A DNA stretch of 64,000 nt from Frigoribacterium endophyticum. Its GTDB lineage: Bacteria > Actinomycetota > Actinomycetes > Actinomycetales > Microbacteriaceae. The stretch is taken from assembly GCF_011759585.1 (NCBI RefSeq), contig NZ_JAAOYV010000001.1, positions 992,001 through 1,056,000 on the forward strand. Reading direction: 5' to 3'. Positions 18,456-30,778 of this stretch are shown in pieces. Every line of letters begins with the position of its first letter. The stretch's first letter is position 1. Made by a program: the position numbers and the translations under genes. The notes beneath the pieces are model-generated. The model saw nothing but the letters and a program-made list of their open reading frames with translations. It searched no databases and had not been told where the DNA came from.

Positions 18456-18466
<11 letters not shown>
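18044..18466 (+). CDS. HIT-family (histidine triad) hydrolase
   Basis: Nucleotide-binding hydrolase of the histidine triad superfamily, HinT-like, which usually cleaves AMP-linked substrates. The 140-residue product has [36 protein letters not shown] and the triad HAHAHVLGG near residue 123. The ATG at 18044 is preferred because the box TACGAT at 18031-18036 lies seven bases upstream, consistent with a leaderless mRNA; two in-frame starts upstream (18014 and 18035) overlap the promoter. The end of the gene overlaps the phoH start. Confidence 0.92.
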
Positions 18467-19540
<1,074 letters not shown>

Positions 19541-19544
<4 letters not shown>

Positions 19545-20002
19545 GCATCGAGGTCAACAACGAGTCGAGCATCGAGGTCGACGAGGCCGCGCTGCAGCGG
19601 CTCGCGACCTTCGCCCTCGACCAGATGCACGTGCACCCCGAGGCCGAGCTGGCGATCGTGCTCGTCGACGAGGCCGCCATGGAGCAGCTGCACGTCCAGT
19701 GGATGGACGAGCCGGGCCCGACCGACGTGCTCAGCTTCCCCATGGACGAGCTGCGCCCCGGTACGGAAGACGACCCGACCCCGGCCGGGCTGCTCGGCGA
19801 CATCGTGGTCTGCCCGCAGGTCGCGGTCTCGCAGGCGGCGACGGCGGGCCACTCGCCCCTCGACGAGATGCTGCTGCTCACCTGCCACGGCGTCCTGCAC
19901 CTGCTCGGCTTCGACCACGCCGAGCCGGAGGAGGAGCGCGAGATGTTCGGGCTGCAGCGCGAGATCCTGGCCGCCTTCGCGGCCGCCGACGAGAGACGGT
20001 GA
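19541..20002 (+). CDS. ybeY: Endoribonuclease YbeY
   Basis: Metal-dependent endoribonuclease used in 16S rRNA 3' end maturation and ribosome quality control. The 153-residue product has the metal motif [11 protein letters not shown] near residue 116 and the preceding DVLSFPMDE and LLGDIVVC segments. The start codon overlaps the phoH stop (ATGA). A GTG five bases after its own stop begins the CBS-domain gene. Confidence 0.94.
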
Positions 20003-20006
20003 CGCC

Positions 20007-21314
20007 GTGATGGTCACCGTGTTCGTCATCGTGGCCGTCGTGCTCGTCGTCCTCGGAGGGCTGCTCGCGGCCGTCGACTCGGCCCTGGGCGTCCTCAGCC
20101 GGGGCGACCTGCACGAGGAGGCCGAGGCCTCCCCGCGCAGCCGGGCGGCCCTGCTCGCCGTCGCCGACGACGTCGGCGCCCACGTCAACGCCGTCAACTT
20201 CATGCGCATTGTCGCCGAGACGTCGGCGGCCGTGCTCGTCACGCTCTCGTTCGCGACGGCCGTCGACCAGTGGTGGCTGGCCCTGCTGCTGTCGGCGCTC
20301 ATCATGACCGTCGTGTCGTTCGTGCTGGTGGGCTCGAGCCCCCGCAGCGTCGGCCGCGCCCACGCCCGCGGGCTCGTGGTCGTCACGGCCGGGCTCGTCC
20401 GGGCCCTCCGGCTCGTGCTCGGCCCCCTGGCCGACGCCCTGGTCGCCGTCGGCAACCGGGTCACCCCGGGGCGGCCGCGCACCGCGTCGTTCTCGTCGGA
20501 GGAACAGCTGCTCAGCATGGTCGACGAGGCCACCGAGCTCGACGTCCTCGAGGAGGACGACCGGGAGCTCATCCACTCGATCTTCGAGTTCAGCGACACC
20601 GTCGTCCGCGAGGTCATGGTGCCCCGCACCGACATGGTGACCGTCGAGGCGACGGCGACCGTCGGCTCCGCGATGAGCCTCTTCCTCGGCCGGGGCGTGT
20701 CGCGCGTGCCGGTCGTCGGCCGCGACAGCGACGACGTCGTCGGGGTGGTCTACCTCCGCGACCTCGCCCGGCGCCTGCACGAGCACGTCGGCGACGACTC
20801 GGCGCCGGTCGTGGGGCTCGCCCGCCCCGCCCTCTTCGTCCCCGAGTCGAAGAAGGCCGACGACACGCTGCGCCAGATGCAGGTCGACAAGAACCACCTC
20901 GCGATGGTCGTCGACGAGTACGGCGGCATCGCCGGGCTCGTCACCCTGGAGGACCTCATCGAGGAGCTCGTCGGCGACATCAGCGACGAGTACGACCGAA
21001 CGGTCGCCGCCCACCGCGAGGTCAGCCCCGGCGTCTTCCGCGTCAGCGCTCGCATGCCCGTCGACGAGCTCGGCGACCTGTTCGGCCTCGAGCTCGACGA
21101 CGACGACGTCGACTCCGTCGGCGGGCTCCTCACCAAGGCGCTCGGCCGCCTGCCCGAGAAGGGCTCGGTCGTGACCGTGTCCGGTCTCGTGCTGACCGCC
21201 GACCGGACCGAGGGCCGCCGGCACGACCTCCAGACCGTGCTCGTCGAGCGCAGTCCCGACCTGACGGCCGCCGAGGCCGACACCGCACCCGCCACGACGA
21301 GAGAAGCACCATGA
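20007..21314 (+). CDS. CNNM/CBS-domain membrane protein (CorC/HlyC type)
   Basis: Member of the hemolysin C / CNNM family, implicated in magnesium or cobalt transport. The 435-residue product has a DUF21 membrane domain with about four hydrophobic helices (residues 1-140), a CBS pair (VMVPRTDMVTVEATATVG to about residue 330, including MVVDEYGGIAGLVTLEDLIEELVGDI), and the CorC_HlyC C-terminal domain. Start is the GTG at 20007; the ATG at 20010 is equally possible. The stop overlaps era by four bases. Often misnamed hemolysin. Confidence 0.9.
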   Translation: MMVTVFVIVAVVLVVLGGLLAAVDSALGVLSRGDLHEEAEASPRSRAALLAVADDVGAHVNAVNFMRIVAETSAAVLVTLSFATAVDQWWLALLLSALIMTVVSFVLVGSSPRSVGRAHARGLVVVTAGLVRALRLVLGPLADALVAVGNRVTPGRPRTASFSSEEQLLSMVDEATELDVLEEDDRELIHSIFEFSDTVVREVMVPRTDMVTVEATATVGSAMSLFLGRGVSRVPVVGRDSDDVVGVVYLRDLARRLHEHVGDDSAPVVGLARPALFVPESKKADDTLRQMQVDKNHLAMVVDEYGGIAGLVTLEDLIEELVGDISDEYDRTVAAHREVSPGVFRVSARMPVDELGDLFGLELDDDDVDSVGGLLTKALGRLPEKGSVVTVSGLVLTADRTEGRRHDLQTVLVERSPDLTAAEADTAPATTREAP

Positions 21315-22249
21315 CGAACACCGACGACGCCGACCGCACCTCCGCCGCGCCTCCGGCGGGGTCCACCTACCGCGCGGGCTTCGTCTCGTTCGTCGGCCGC
21401 CCGAACGTCGGCAAGTCCACGCTGACGAACGCCCTCGTCGGCGAGAAGGTGGCGATCACGTCGTCGAAGCCGCAGACGACGCGCCGCGCCATCCGCGGCA
21501 TCGTCCACCGCGAGGTCGGTCAGCTCGTCGTCGTCGACACCCCGGGCATGCACCGCCCGCGCACCCTCCTCGGCGAACGCCTCAACAGCGTCGTCCAGAC
21601 GACGCTCGGCGACGTCGACGTCATCGGCTTCTGCGTGCCGGCCGACGAGAAGATCGGACCCGGCGACAAGTTCATCAACGAGCAGCTCGACGCCTTCCCC
21701 CGGGCGAAGAAGGTCGCCATCGTGACGAAGACCGACACGATCTCGCGGCCCGCCGTGGCGGAGCAGCTGCTCGCCGTGAGCAAGCTCCGCGACTGGGAGG
21801 CGATCATCCCGCTCTCCGCCGTCGAGGGCGTGCAGCTCGACGTGCTCACCACCGAGCTGATCAAGCTGATGCCGGTCTCGCAGCCGCTCTACCCGGCCGA
21901 CGCCGTCACGGAGGAGGTCGTGCAGGACAGGATCGCCGAGTTCATCCGCGAGGCCGCGCTCGAGGGCGTGGAGGACGAGCTGCCCCACTCGCTGGCCGTC
22001 ACGATCGACGACATGATCGAGCGCGACGACCGCGACCTGCTCGAGATCTACGCGAACCTGTTCGTCGAGCGCGACAGCCAGAAGGGCATCGTCATCGGAG
22101 GAGGCGGCGCTCGCCTCCGCGAGGTCGGCGCCCGGGCCCGGGCCCAGATCGAGCCGCTCGTCGGCAAGCAGGTCTTCCTGTCGATCCGGGTCAAGGTCGC
22201 GAAGGACTGGCAGCGCGACCCGAAGCTGCTCGGCCGCCTCGGGTTCTGA
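21311..22249 (+). CDS. era: GTPase Era
   Basis: Essential GTPase that binds the 3' end of 16S rRNA during 30S assembly. The 312-residue product has G1 GRPNVGKS at about 29-36, SKPQTTRRAIRGI (G2 region), DTPGMH (G3), TKTD (G4) and the C-terminal KH domain with GGGGARLREVGARARAQIEPLVG. The ATG overlaps the stop of the CBS-domain gene (ATGA). It closes the phoH-ybeY-CBS-era operon. Confidence 0.96.
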   Translation: MTNTDDADRTSAAPPAGSTYRAGFVSFVGRPNVGKSTLTNALVGEKVAITSSKPQTTRRAIRGIVHREVGQLVVVDTPGMHRPRTLLGERLNSVVQTTLGDVDVIGFCVPADEKIGPGDKFINEQLDAFPRAKKVAIVTKTDTISRPAVAEQLLAVSKLRDWEAIIPLSAVEGVQLDVLTTELIKLMPVSQPLYPADAVTEEVVQDRIAEFIREAALEGVEDELPHSLAVTIDDMIERDDRDLLEIYANLFVERDSQKGIVIGGGGARLREVGARARAQIEPLVGKQVFLSIRVKVAKDWQRDPKLLGRLGF

Positions 22250-22348
22250 CCCGGCGGTGTCCCTCCACAGGATGATCCCCGTCGTCCTCTCGTCGTCCGG
22301 GGCGCCGTCGGTGTCGTGGGGCCGGGCCGCGGGCCGTACGGTGGTGCG

Positions 22349-23623
22349 GTGATCTTCCGACGACTCGCCCCGTACCAGGTGGTCGTCGACGTGTCGGCCG
22401 CGGTCGTCCTCGGGGTCGTCGCGCTGGGCCTCAGCGCGGGAGGCACGGCGGCCGGGCTGGTGATCGCGGGCATGACGGCGACGCTCGCCGTCCGGCGGCT
22501 CGCCCCGGGCCCGTCGCTCGTGCTCGCCTGGGTCGTGGCGATCAGCGAGATGCTGTCGCAGACCAGCCCCGGGGTGAGCAACCTGGCGATCTGCGCGGTG
22601 CTCTACACGGTCGCCGCCTACGGCACCGAGGCGACGAAGTGGGCGGGGCTCGTCTCCACGGTCGTCGGGGCCGCCGTGGGCACCTTCTACGTCACGAGCG
22701 TGCAGACCACGCTCTTCGGCATCGACTACACGGTGTACGGCCTGCAGGACGTCGTGCGCATCCTGCTCCAGCTGGGCATCACCTTCCTCGGCTTCCTCGC
22801 CCTCCTCGGCCTGCCGTGGGCGGGCGGCCTCCTGGCGCGAGCACGGTCGTCCGAGCGGCTCAGCCGTGAGGCGCAGCTCATCGCCGAGCGCGAGACGGCG
22901 CGGGCGGAGGGCGAGGTCGCCCGCATCGAGCGGGAGGCCGCCCGGGCCGAGCGCGACGTGGCGGTCGAGCAGGAGCGCAACCGCATCGCCCGCGACATGC
23001 ACGACGTCGTCGCGCACTCCCTGGCCGTCGTCATCGCCCAGGCCGACGGCGCCCGCTACGCGGCCAGGGTCGACGCCGGGTCCGTCGACGACGCCCTCGT
23101 CACCATCGCGACCACGGCCCGGGAGGCGCTCGGCGACGTCCGCGTGCTGCTCGGGCAGCTCCGCCACAGCCAGGGGGAGGCGCCCCAGCCGGCCCTCGGC
23201 GACCTCGACCGGCTGCTGGAGCAGATGCGCGCCTCCGGCCTGGTCATCGAGCACCGGGTGCAGGGGGAGGCGCAGGTGCTGGGCACCAACCGTCAGCTCG
23301 CCGTCTTCCGGATCGTGCAGGAGTCGCTGACGAACGTGCTGCGCCACGGCGCCGCGGGGGCGCCCGTCGACCTCCTCTTCGACTGGCGCTACGAGGCCCT
23401 CCACCTGGTCGTCACGAACGTCGTCCGGCCCGCCACCCAGCCCGTCGACACCCGCCCCGGCGGAGACGACCGCCGCGGAGGCGGGCACGGCCTCGACGGG
23501 ATGCGCGAGCGCGCGACCCTCGCCGGCGGCTCGCTCACCACGCAGGACGCCGACGGTCGCTTCGTCGTGCACGCCGTCGTGCCCACCCTCGCCCTCACCC
23601 AAGAAGTAGGAATCCGCCGATGA
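22349..23623 (+). CDS. Sensor histidine kinase (NarL/DesK-type)
   Basis: Membrane sensor of a two-component system. The 424-residue product has four to five hydrophobic N-terminal segments (about 1-165), a charged coiled-coil-like linker rich in Glu, Arg and Ala (about 170-205), a HisKA_3 domain with the phosphorylated His at about 218 (RDMHDVVAHSLAVV) and an HATPase domain with FRIVQESLTNVLRHG and GHGLDGMRERA. The GTG at 22349 has the box TACGGT six bases upstream, so it is probably leaderless. No sensor domain outside the membrane is visible, so the signal may be membrane state. It overlaps its response regulator by four bases. Confidence 0.9.
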   Translation: MIFRRLAPYQVVVDVSAAVVLGVVALGLSAGGTAAGLVIAGMTATLAVRRLAPGPSLVLAWVVAISEMLSQTSPGVSNLAICAVLYTVAAYGTEATKWAGLVSTVVGAAVGTFYVTSVQTTLFGIDYTVYGLQDVVRILLQLGITFLGFLALLGLPWAGGLLARARSSERLSREAQLIAERETARAEGEVARIEREAARAERDVAVEQERNRIARDMHDVVAHSLAVVIAQADGARYAARVDAGSVDDALVTIATTAREALGDVRVLLGQLRHSQGEAPQPALGDLDRLLEQMRASGLVIEHRVQGEAQVLGTNRQLAVFRIVQESLTNVLRHGAAGAPVDLLFDWRYEALHLVVTNVVRPATQPVDTRPGGDDRRGGGHGLDGMRERATLAGGSLTTQDADGRFVVHAVVPTLALTQEVGIRR

Positions 23624-24306
23624 GCCCCACCACGCCCGCCACCGCCGTCCGAGTCGCGCTCGTCGACGACCAGGCCCTCTTCCGGGCCGGCATCAAGATG
23701 CTCGTCAGCTCGCAGCCCGACCTCGAGTTCGTCGGCGAGGCCAGCAACGGGGAGGAGGGCGTCGCCATGGTCGCCGCGACCCGCCCCGACGTGGTGCTGA
23801 TGGACATCCGCATGCCCGTGATGGACGGCATCGCCGCGACGACGGCCGTCCTCGCCCAGGCCCAGGCCGCCTCCCGGAAGCCGCCGCGCGTCATCGTGCT
23901 CACGACCTTCGACCTCGACGAGGCCGCGACCCGGGCCATCCGGGGCGGGGCCAGCGGGTTCGTCCTGAAGGACGCCGACCCCGAGTTCCTGCTCGCGGCC
24001 ATCCGGACCGTGCACGCCGGCAACGCCGTCATCGCCGCCTCCGCCACCCGTGAGCTCTTCGAGCACTTCGACGGGCGGTCGGCGCGGGCCGCCGCGGTGC
24101 CCGCCGCCTTCGGCACGCTCACCACGCGCGAGCGCGACATCTTCGACCTCGCCGCCCGCGGGCTCAGCAACTCCGAGATCGCCGGGCGGGAGTACCTCAG
24201 CGAGGCCACGGTCAAGACGCACATCAGCCGCGTGCTGTCGAAGCTGTCGCTGCGCGACCGGGTGCAGCTCGTCGTCTACGCCTACGAGCACGGGCTGGCG
24301 GAGTAG
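23620..24306 (+). CDS. LuxR/NarL-family response regulator
   Basis: Partner of the kinase upstream. The 228-residue product has a receiver domain with the acidic pair DD near residue 15, phosphoacceptor Asp at about 62 (VLMDIRMPVMDG), the conserved Thr in VLTTFD and Lys in GFVLKDA, and a C-terminal LuxR helix-turn-helix (LTTRERDIFDLAARGLSNSEIA, ATVKTHISRVLSKL). The ATG overlaps the kinase stop. The genes it controls are not known; none in this window carries an obvious site. Confidence 0.92.
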   Translation: MSPTTPATAVRVALVDDQALFRAGIKMLVSSQPDLEFVGEASNGEEGVAMVAATRPDVVLMDIRMPVMDGIAATTAVLAQAQAASRKPPRVIVLTTFDLDEAATRAIRGGASGFVLKDADPEFLLAAIRTVHAGNAVIAASATRELFEHFDGRSARAAAVPAAFGTLTTRERDIFDLAARGLSNSEIAGREYLSEATVKTHISRVLSKLSLRDRVQLVVYAYEHGLAE

Positions 24307-26259
<1,953 letters not shown>

Positions 26260-26270
26260 TCTCCGTCGCC

Positions 26271-26392
26271 GTGGCCGTGGCCGTGGCCGTGGCCGTGGCC
26301 GGGGCTCGAGCCCGTGGCCTCTGCCGTGGCCGTGGCTCGAGGCGGTGGCCTCTGCCGTAGCTGCAGCCGCAGCCGCAGCCGCAGCCGCAGCC
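26271..26392. repeat. Hexamer repeats behind leuA
   Basis: Five exact copies of GTGGCC (26271-26300) and, further on, five exact copies of GCAGCC (26363-26392) lie in the 338-base gap between the convergent genes leuA and the TRIC-type gene. Scattered CCGTGGCC and CTCGAG words lie between them. Nothing coding is seen. The gap also holds element copy 5. Confidence 0.8.
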
Positions 26393-26437
26393 TCGGCTTC
26401 TGGCCGACCTCGTCGGCTCGTCACGCGCATCCCCCCG

Positions 26438-26512
26438 GTCGGCAACTCCTGCACACCGTCGTCTAGAGCGACGCCGGAGCCGCTGGCGCGCCACGGGGCA
26501 GGAGTTGCCGAC
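26438..26512. repeat. 75-bp inverted-repeat element, copy 5
   Basis: Both 15-base arms (26438-26452 and 26498-26512) are perfect and the pairing extends four bases outward (CCCG / CGGG). The interior is unrelated to copies 1-4 in sequence but identical in length. It is a single copy between convergent genes. Confidence 0.85.
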
Positions 26513-26597
26513 CGGGCTGTCCCGGGGGCCCGGCGCGAGCGGGGGCCCGGCGCGAGCGGGGGCAGCGGCCCGCGACCGCGAGGAGGCGCGGGCCGGC

Positions 26598-27260
26598 TCA
26601 GCGGGGCCGGCGCCAGCGGGGCAGGCGGCTGAGCGAGCGCTGCTCGGGCAGCGTCCAGCCGAAGCGCACGGCCAGCAGCCGGATCACCAGCGTCACCGAC
26701 GTGCCGATCACGGCGGCGGCCGCCGCGGGCACGCCGAGGGAGACGAGGCTGACGAGCACCACGGTGCCGCCCGCGGCCGCGACGGCGTAGAGCGACCCCA
26801 CGTGCATCATCGCGATCGTGAGGTTCATGAGCACGTCGCGCAGCACCGAACCGCCCACGGCGGAGATCACCCCCACGAAGATCGCCGGGATCTCCGGCAG
26901 CCCGAGCGACAGCGCCTTCGTCGAGCCGATCGCGCCGAAGAGCCCGATCGTCAGGGCGTCGAGGGCCGTGATGACGCTGGCGAGCCGGTGGAAGAGGCGC
27001 TGCAGCGCCATGCCGACGAGCGCGGCGGCGACCGCGACCAGCAGGTACCAGTTGCTCGCCATCATGCGCGGCACCTGCCCGAGCAGGACGTCGCGGAGGA
27101 TGCCGCCCCCGAGCCCGGTCGCGATGCCGATGATGGCCACGCCGAGCAGGTCGAGGCGGCGGTCCTTGAACTCGGAGGCGAACATCGCGCCCTGGAGGCT
27201 CCCCACGCCGACGGCCAGGAGATCAGCCCAGAGGGGGATGGCGAAGGCCGTGGCGTGCAT
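26598..27260 (-). CDS. Trimeric intracellular cation (TRIC)-type channel family protein
   Basis: A 220-residue membrane protein formed of two related halves, each with the motif GGG-x-LRDVL ([13 protein letters not shown] near residue 52 and [13 protein letters not shown] near residue 140). Six to seven hydrophobic helices are visible. This is the UPF0126/YadS family, whose structures resemble TRIC potassium channels; some members have been linked to glycine uptake. The start is the ATG at 27260, 34 bases from the divergent recO start. The basic tail RLPRWRRPR ends the protein. Confidence 0.88.
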   Translation of the reverse strand: MHATAFAIPLWADLLAVGVGSLQGAMFASEFKDRRLDLLGVAIIGIATGLGGGILRDVLLGQVPRMMASNWYLLVAVAAALVGMALQRLFHRLASVITALDALTIGLFGAIGSTKALSLGLPEIPAIFVGVISAVGGSVLRDVLMNLTIAMMHVGSLYAVAAAGGTVVLVSLVSLGVPAAAAAVIGTSVTLVIRLLAVRFGWTLPEQRSLSRLPRWRRPR

Positions 27261-27294
27261 CCGACGTTTGTACCACGCGTGGGATCATGGGTCG

Positions 27295-28176
27295 GTGCCC
27301 GTCTACCGTGATGAATGCGTCGTGCTGCGCACCCACAAGCTGGGTGAGGCCGACCGCATCGTCACCATGCTCAGCCGCCAGCACGGCAAGATCCGAGCCG
27401 TCGCCAAGGGCGTCCGTCGCACCGCGTCGAAGTTCGGGGCCCGCCTCGAGCCGATGATGGTCGCTGACCTCCAGCTCTACGAGGGCCGCTCGCTCGACAT
27501 CGTGCAGCAGGCGGAGTCCCTCGGCTCGTACGGCGCCCTCATCGCGAGCGACTACGCCAGCTACACCGCCGGCAGCGTCATGGTCGAGACGGCCGACAAG
27601 CTGACGGAGGCGGAGGCCGGCCTCCAGCAGTACCTCCTGCTGGTGGGGGCGCTGCGGTCGCTCTCGCGGCACGAGCACGCGCCGCAGCTGACGCTCGACT
27701 CGTACCTCCTGCGGGCCCTCAGCGTCGCCGGGTGGTCGCCGAGCTTCGGGGACTGCGCCGTCACGGGTGCACCCGGGCCGCACTCGGCGTTCGTCGTCCA
27801 GCTGGGCGGGGTCGTCGCGGACTCGCACGCGCCTCCCGGGGCTCCTCGCCTGTCGCGCGAGGCGCTCGGCCTCCTCGCCGCGTTGCTGACCGGCGACTGG
27901 GCGACCGCGGAGGCGGCGAGCGAGGCGACGCGCAACCAGGCCAGCGGCGTCGTCGCGGCCTACACGCAGTGGCACCTCGAGCGTGGCCTCCGGTCGATGC
28001 AGCACCTCGACCGGGAGCCGGGGCGACCGCAGCTCTCGGCCGGCGTCCGCGCGACGGCGGCGGCCGAGGCGGCGGCACTCGCGGCGACCGTCGTGCCCGT
28101 GCCCGTGCCCGTGCCCGCGGTCGATCCGAGCACCCCGACCACCCCGACCCCGCACGCCCTCGGAGGGACCCCGTGA
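27295..28176 (+). CDS. recO: DNA repair protein RecO
   Basis: RecFOR-pathway protein that loads RecA on gapped DNA. The 293-residue product has the N-terminal OB fold ([50 protein letters not shown]) and the helical C-terminal part. The zinc site of many RecO proteins is degenerate: the place of the first CxxCG reads CAVTG and the second pair is absent. The C-terminus carries a VPVPVPVP repeat encoded by GTGCCC hexamers. The GTG at 27295 has GATCAT six bases upstream, suggesting a leaderless mRNA. Its stop overlaps uppS by four bases. Confidence 0.92.
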   Translation: MPVYRDECVVLRTHKLGEADRIVTMLSRQHGKIRAVAKGVRRTASKFGARLEPMMVADLQLYEGRSLDIVQQAESLGSYGALIASDYASYTAGSVMVETADKLTEAEAGLQQYLLLVGALRSLSRHEHAPQLTLDSYLLRALSVAGWSPSFGDCAVTGAPGPHSAFVVQLGGVVADSHAPPGAPRLSREALGLLAALLTGDWATAEAASEATRNQASGVVAAYTQWHLERGLRSMQHLDREPGRPQLSAGVRATAAAEAAALAATVVPVPVPVPAVDPSTPTTPTPHALGGTP

Positions 28177-28973
28177 AGAAGACCCACCGCGACGCCGTCG
28201 ACTTCCGCCCCCTCGACTGGACGGGCCTCTACCCGCCCGCGCTCCCCGCCGCGGCCGTGCCCGAGCACGTCGCCGTCGTGATGGACGGCAACGGCCGCTG
28301 GGCCAACGGCCGTGGCCTGACGAGGGTGGAGGGCCACAAGGCCGGCGAGGCGAGCCTGCTCGACGTCGTCGCGGGCGCGATCCAGCTGGGCGTCAAGCAC
28401 CTGAGCGTCTACGCCTTCTCGACCGAGAACTGGAAGCGCTCGCCCGACGAGGTGCGCTTCCTCATGGGCTTCAACCGCGAGGTGCTGCACCGTCGCCGCG
28501 ACCAGCTGAACGCGTGGGGGGTCCGGGTGCGCTGGGCGGGCCGGAAGCCGCGGCTGTGGGGCTCCGTCATCAAGGAGCTGCAGTTCGCCGAGCAGCTCAC
28601 CCGCGACAACGACGTGCTGACCCTCACGATGTGCGTCAACTACGGCGGTCGCACCGAGATCGCCGACGCCGTCCGTGAGATCGCCGTGGGGGTCGCCGCC
28701 GGGCGCATCAAGCCGTCGGGGGTCAGCGAGAAGCTGATCCAGAAGCACCTCTACACGGCCGACCTGCCCGACGTCGACCTCTTCGTCCGCAGCTCGGGCG
28801 AGCAACGGACGAGCAACTTCCTGCTCTGGCAGTCCGCCTACGCCGAGATGGTCTTCCTCGACACGCTCTGGCCCGACTTCACCCGCGAGCACCTCTGGGG
28901 GGCCGTCACCACCTACGCCCGGCGGGCGCGCCGCTTCGGCGGGGCCGTCGACGCCCCCGGTGAGGGCGCCTGA
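28173..28973 (+). CDS. uppS: Isoprenyl transferase (undecaprenyl/polyprenyl diphosphate synthase)
   Basis: Cis-prenyltransferase that makes the polyprenyl diphosphate carrier for cell-wall synthesis. The 266-residue product has the catalytic Asp at 38 in VVMDGNGRW, the FSTENWKRS segment, and the C-terminal [20 protein letters not shown]. The GTG start overlaps recO. Actinobacteria often carry two such enzymes with different chain lengths; the product length cannot be read here. It converges with the lipoprotein gene, with only three bases between the two stop codons. Confidence 0.94.
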   Translation: MKKTHRDAVDFRPLDWTGLYPPALPAAAVPEHVAVVMDGNGRWANGRGLTRVEGHKAGEASLLDVVAGAIQLGVKHLSVYAFSTENWKRSPDEVRFLMGFNREVLHRRRDQLNAWGVRVRWAGRKPRLWGSVIKELQFAEQLTRDNDVLTLTMCVNYGGRTEIADAVREIAVGVAAGRIKPSGVSEKLIQKHLYTADLPDVDLFVRSSGEQRTSNFLLWQSAYAEMVFLDTLWPDFTREHLWGAVTTYARRARRFGGAVDAPGEGA

Positions 28974-28976
28974 GCC

Positions 28977-29648
28977 TCAGAACTGGACGTTGGCCCCGAG
29001 GAAGATGCGCTCGGCGGGCCAGAGGAACTGCAGCGTCAGCGGCCCGTCGGCCTGACGGTGGAACCAGGCGTTGCCGAACACGACCTGCTCGCCGGGCAGC
29101 AGGTACCACGACGTCGCGTCGGCGGGGAACTGCGTCGCCAGCTCCGTCGACCAGCCCTGGCTCGTGATGAGGTCCTGCCCGGCGAAGGTGTCCTGCTGGG
29201 CGAGGTCGTTGCCGTACGACGAGTAGTCGGCCGAGAGGTCGGTGAGGTCGAGGCGTCGCTGCGAGGCGTTCGACAGCACGTAGACGGTCGCCTCGACCGT
29301 CGTGCCGGCCGGGTAGGGGTCGGTGCCGTCCGGCCGCGCGAAGATCGACGGTTCGGTGGTCGTGAGCTCGCCGACGCCGTAGACGTAGATCGTGAGGTCC
29401 TTGTAGTTGACCTGGTTCAGCAGCGCGCCCCCGGGTACGAGGTCGTCCGCCGCCGACCCGCCGCCCGTGCCGGGCGCCCCCGTCACCTGGGGCTGCGGGA
29501 CACCGGACGAGCCCTGCCCGGGGTCGGAGCCCGACGCCCCGGACGAGCCGTCGGCGGGGCGGAGCGTGTCGAGGTCGGCGTAGCACCCGGTCAGCCCCAG
29601 GAGGGCCGCGGAGAGCAGGGCGGCGGAGGCGAGGGTTCTTCTCGACAC
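28977..29648 (-). CDS. Predicted lipoprotein of unknown function
   Basis: A 223-residue secreted protein with a signal peptide and lipobox LTGC, Cys at residue 22. A Ser/Gly/Pro-rich linker (about 30-70) tethers a globular domain of some 150 residues with segments such as TIYVYGVGEL, TVEATVYVLSNASQRRLDLTDL and VFGNAWF. No family is recognised with certainty; the shape recalls small beta-sandwich lipoproteins with a DUF4352-like fold, but this is a guess. Start is GTG at 29648-29646 with GAGAGGTGCC upstream. Next upstream on the same strand is the LysR gene, 59 bases away. Confidence 0.75.
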   Translation of the reverse strand: MSRRTLASAALLSAALLGLTGCYADLDTLRPADGSSGASGSDPGQGSSGVPQPQVTGAPGTGGGSAADDLVPGGALLNQVNYKDLTIYVYGVGELTTTEPSIFARPDGTDPYPAGTTVEATVYVLSNASQRRLDLTDLSADYSSYGNDLAQQDTFAGQDLITSQGWSTELATQFPADATSWYLLPGEQVVFGNAWFHRQADGPLTLQFLWPAERIFLGANVQF

Positions 29649-29707
29649 GGGGCAGGCACCTCTCGGACGGGCGGCCGCGCGGACGGCACGGCGGGCGGGT
29701 CGCCAGC

Positions 29708-30697
29708 CTAGCCGGGACCCCCGACGCCGACGCGGGAGGCGGGGGTCGGAGCGGCCTCGGGCCCCACGACGCCCCGGAGCCCGTGCGCCGCGGGATCGAC
29801 CGCGTGCAGGGCCTCGGCCAGCAGTCGCACGCTCGGCACGCGTCGGGCCCCGCGTCGGTGGACCACGGAGATGACGCGGGCCATCCCGCGGGGCAGCGGC
29901 ACGACCCGCACGCCGTCCGGCAGCGCCGCGGCCTGCAGCGAGAGCCCCGGCAGGAGGGCGACGCCGAGCCCCGACGCGACGAGCCCCAGCACCGCGAGGG
30001 CGTTGTCCGTCTCGAGCACGATCTCGGGCTCGAAGCCCGCCGACGCGCACGACGCGAGCAGGTGGCCCCGACAGCGTGGGCACCCGCCGATCCAGCGCTC
30101 CGCCGCGAGCGAGGCGAAGTCGTCTCCGGGCTGGAAGCCGTGCGCGCGGGGCACCACGAGCACGGTGTCGTCGACGAAGGCGGGGTGCTCCCGGAGGGAG
30201 TCGGGCAGCGGGGCCGGCGAGGGCGCGCCCGCCCCGGCGTGCCCGAAGACCACGGCCACGTCGGCGAGGCCGTCCCTGACCAGGGCCAGCGCCTCCGGCG
30301 GCTCGGCCTCGACGTAGTCCACCCGCAGCCCGGGGCGGCTCCGGTGCAGGGCGGAGAGGACCTCGGGGACGAGGGTCGAGGAGGCGCTCGGGAAGCCCGC
30401 GAGGCGCACCCGGCCGGACGTCGCCCCGCCCAGGTGGTCGAGCTCCTGCCGCGCGGCGTCGAGCGCGGCCTGCACGTGCACGGCGTGCTCGGCGAGACGG
30501 CGGCCGGCCTCGGTGAGGGCGACCCCGCGGCCCGACCGCAGGACGAGCGGGTGGCCGACCCGCGCCTCCGCGCGTCGTAGGTGCTGGCTGACGGCGGGCT
30601 GGCTGTAGCCCAGGCGGGCGGCCGCCGCCGTGATGGTGCCCGTCTCGGCCAGGGCCCGCACGACCCGGAGGGTCTGCAGGTCGACGTCGTCGCTCAT
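29708..30697 (-). CDS. LysR-family transcriptional regulator
   Basis: A 329-residue LTTR with the winged helix in residues 5-62 (LQTLRVVRALAETGTITAAAARLGYSQPAVSQHLRRAE) and the co-inducer domain behind it (GRVRLAGFPSASSTLVPEVL, DVAVVFGH, VASGLGVALLPGL). A CPRC motif near residue 205 is unusual but its role is unknown. It is divergent from the class V aminotransferase, and a perfect 9-1-9 palindrome lies eight bases before its ATG, so autoregulation and control of the neighbour are both likely. The -10-like TATGGT within the palindrome lies six bases before the ATG. Confidence 0.9.
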   Translation of the reverse strand: MSDDVDLQTLRVVRALAETGTITAAAARLGYSQPAVSQHLRRAEARVGHPLVLRSGRGVALTEAGRRLAEHAVHVQAALDAARQELDHLGGATSGRVRLAGFPSASSTLVPEVLSALHRSRPGLRVDYVEAEPPEALALVRDGLADVAVVFGHAGAGAPSPAPLPDSLREHPAFVDDTVLVVPRAHGFQPGDDFASLAAERWIGGCPRCRGHLLASCASAGFEPEIVLETDNALAVLGLVASGLGVALLPGLSLQAAALPDGVRVVPLPRGMARVISVVHRRGARRVPSVRLLAEALHAVDPAAHGLRGVVGPEAAPTPASRVGVGGPG

Positions 30698-30704
30698 GGC
30701 TCGA

Positions 30705-30723
30705 CCATAACCCCGGGTTATGG
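30705..30723. promoter_or_regulatory. Palindromic LysR-type operator in the divergent promoter region
   Basis: CCATAACCC-C-GGGTTATGG is a perfect 9-1-9 palindrome that contains ATAAC-N5-GTTAT, a T-N11-A LTTR box. It overlaps the likely -10 of the LysR gene and lies 56 bases before the start of the aminotransferase. Confidence 0.75.
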
Positions 30724-30778
30724 ATCTCGAGCGGAGCTGGCGGTTGTCGTGACGGGAGCGGGTCGTCACCCTGGAGGC

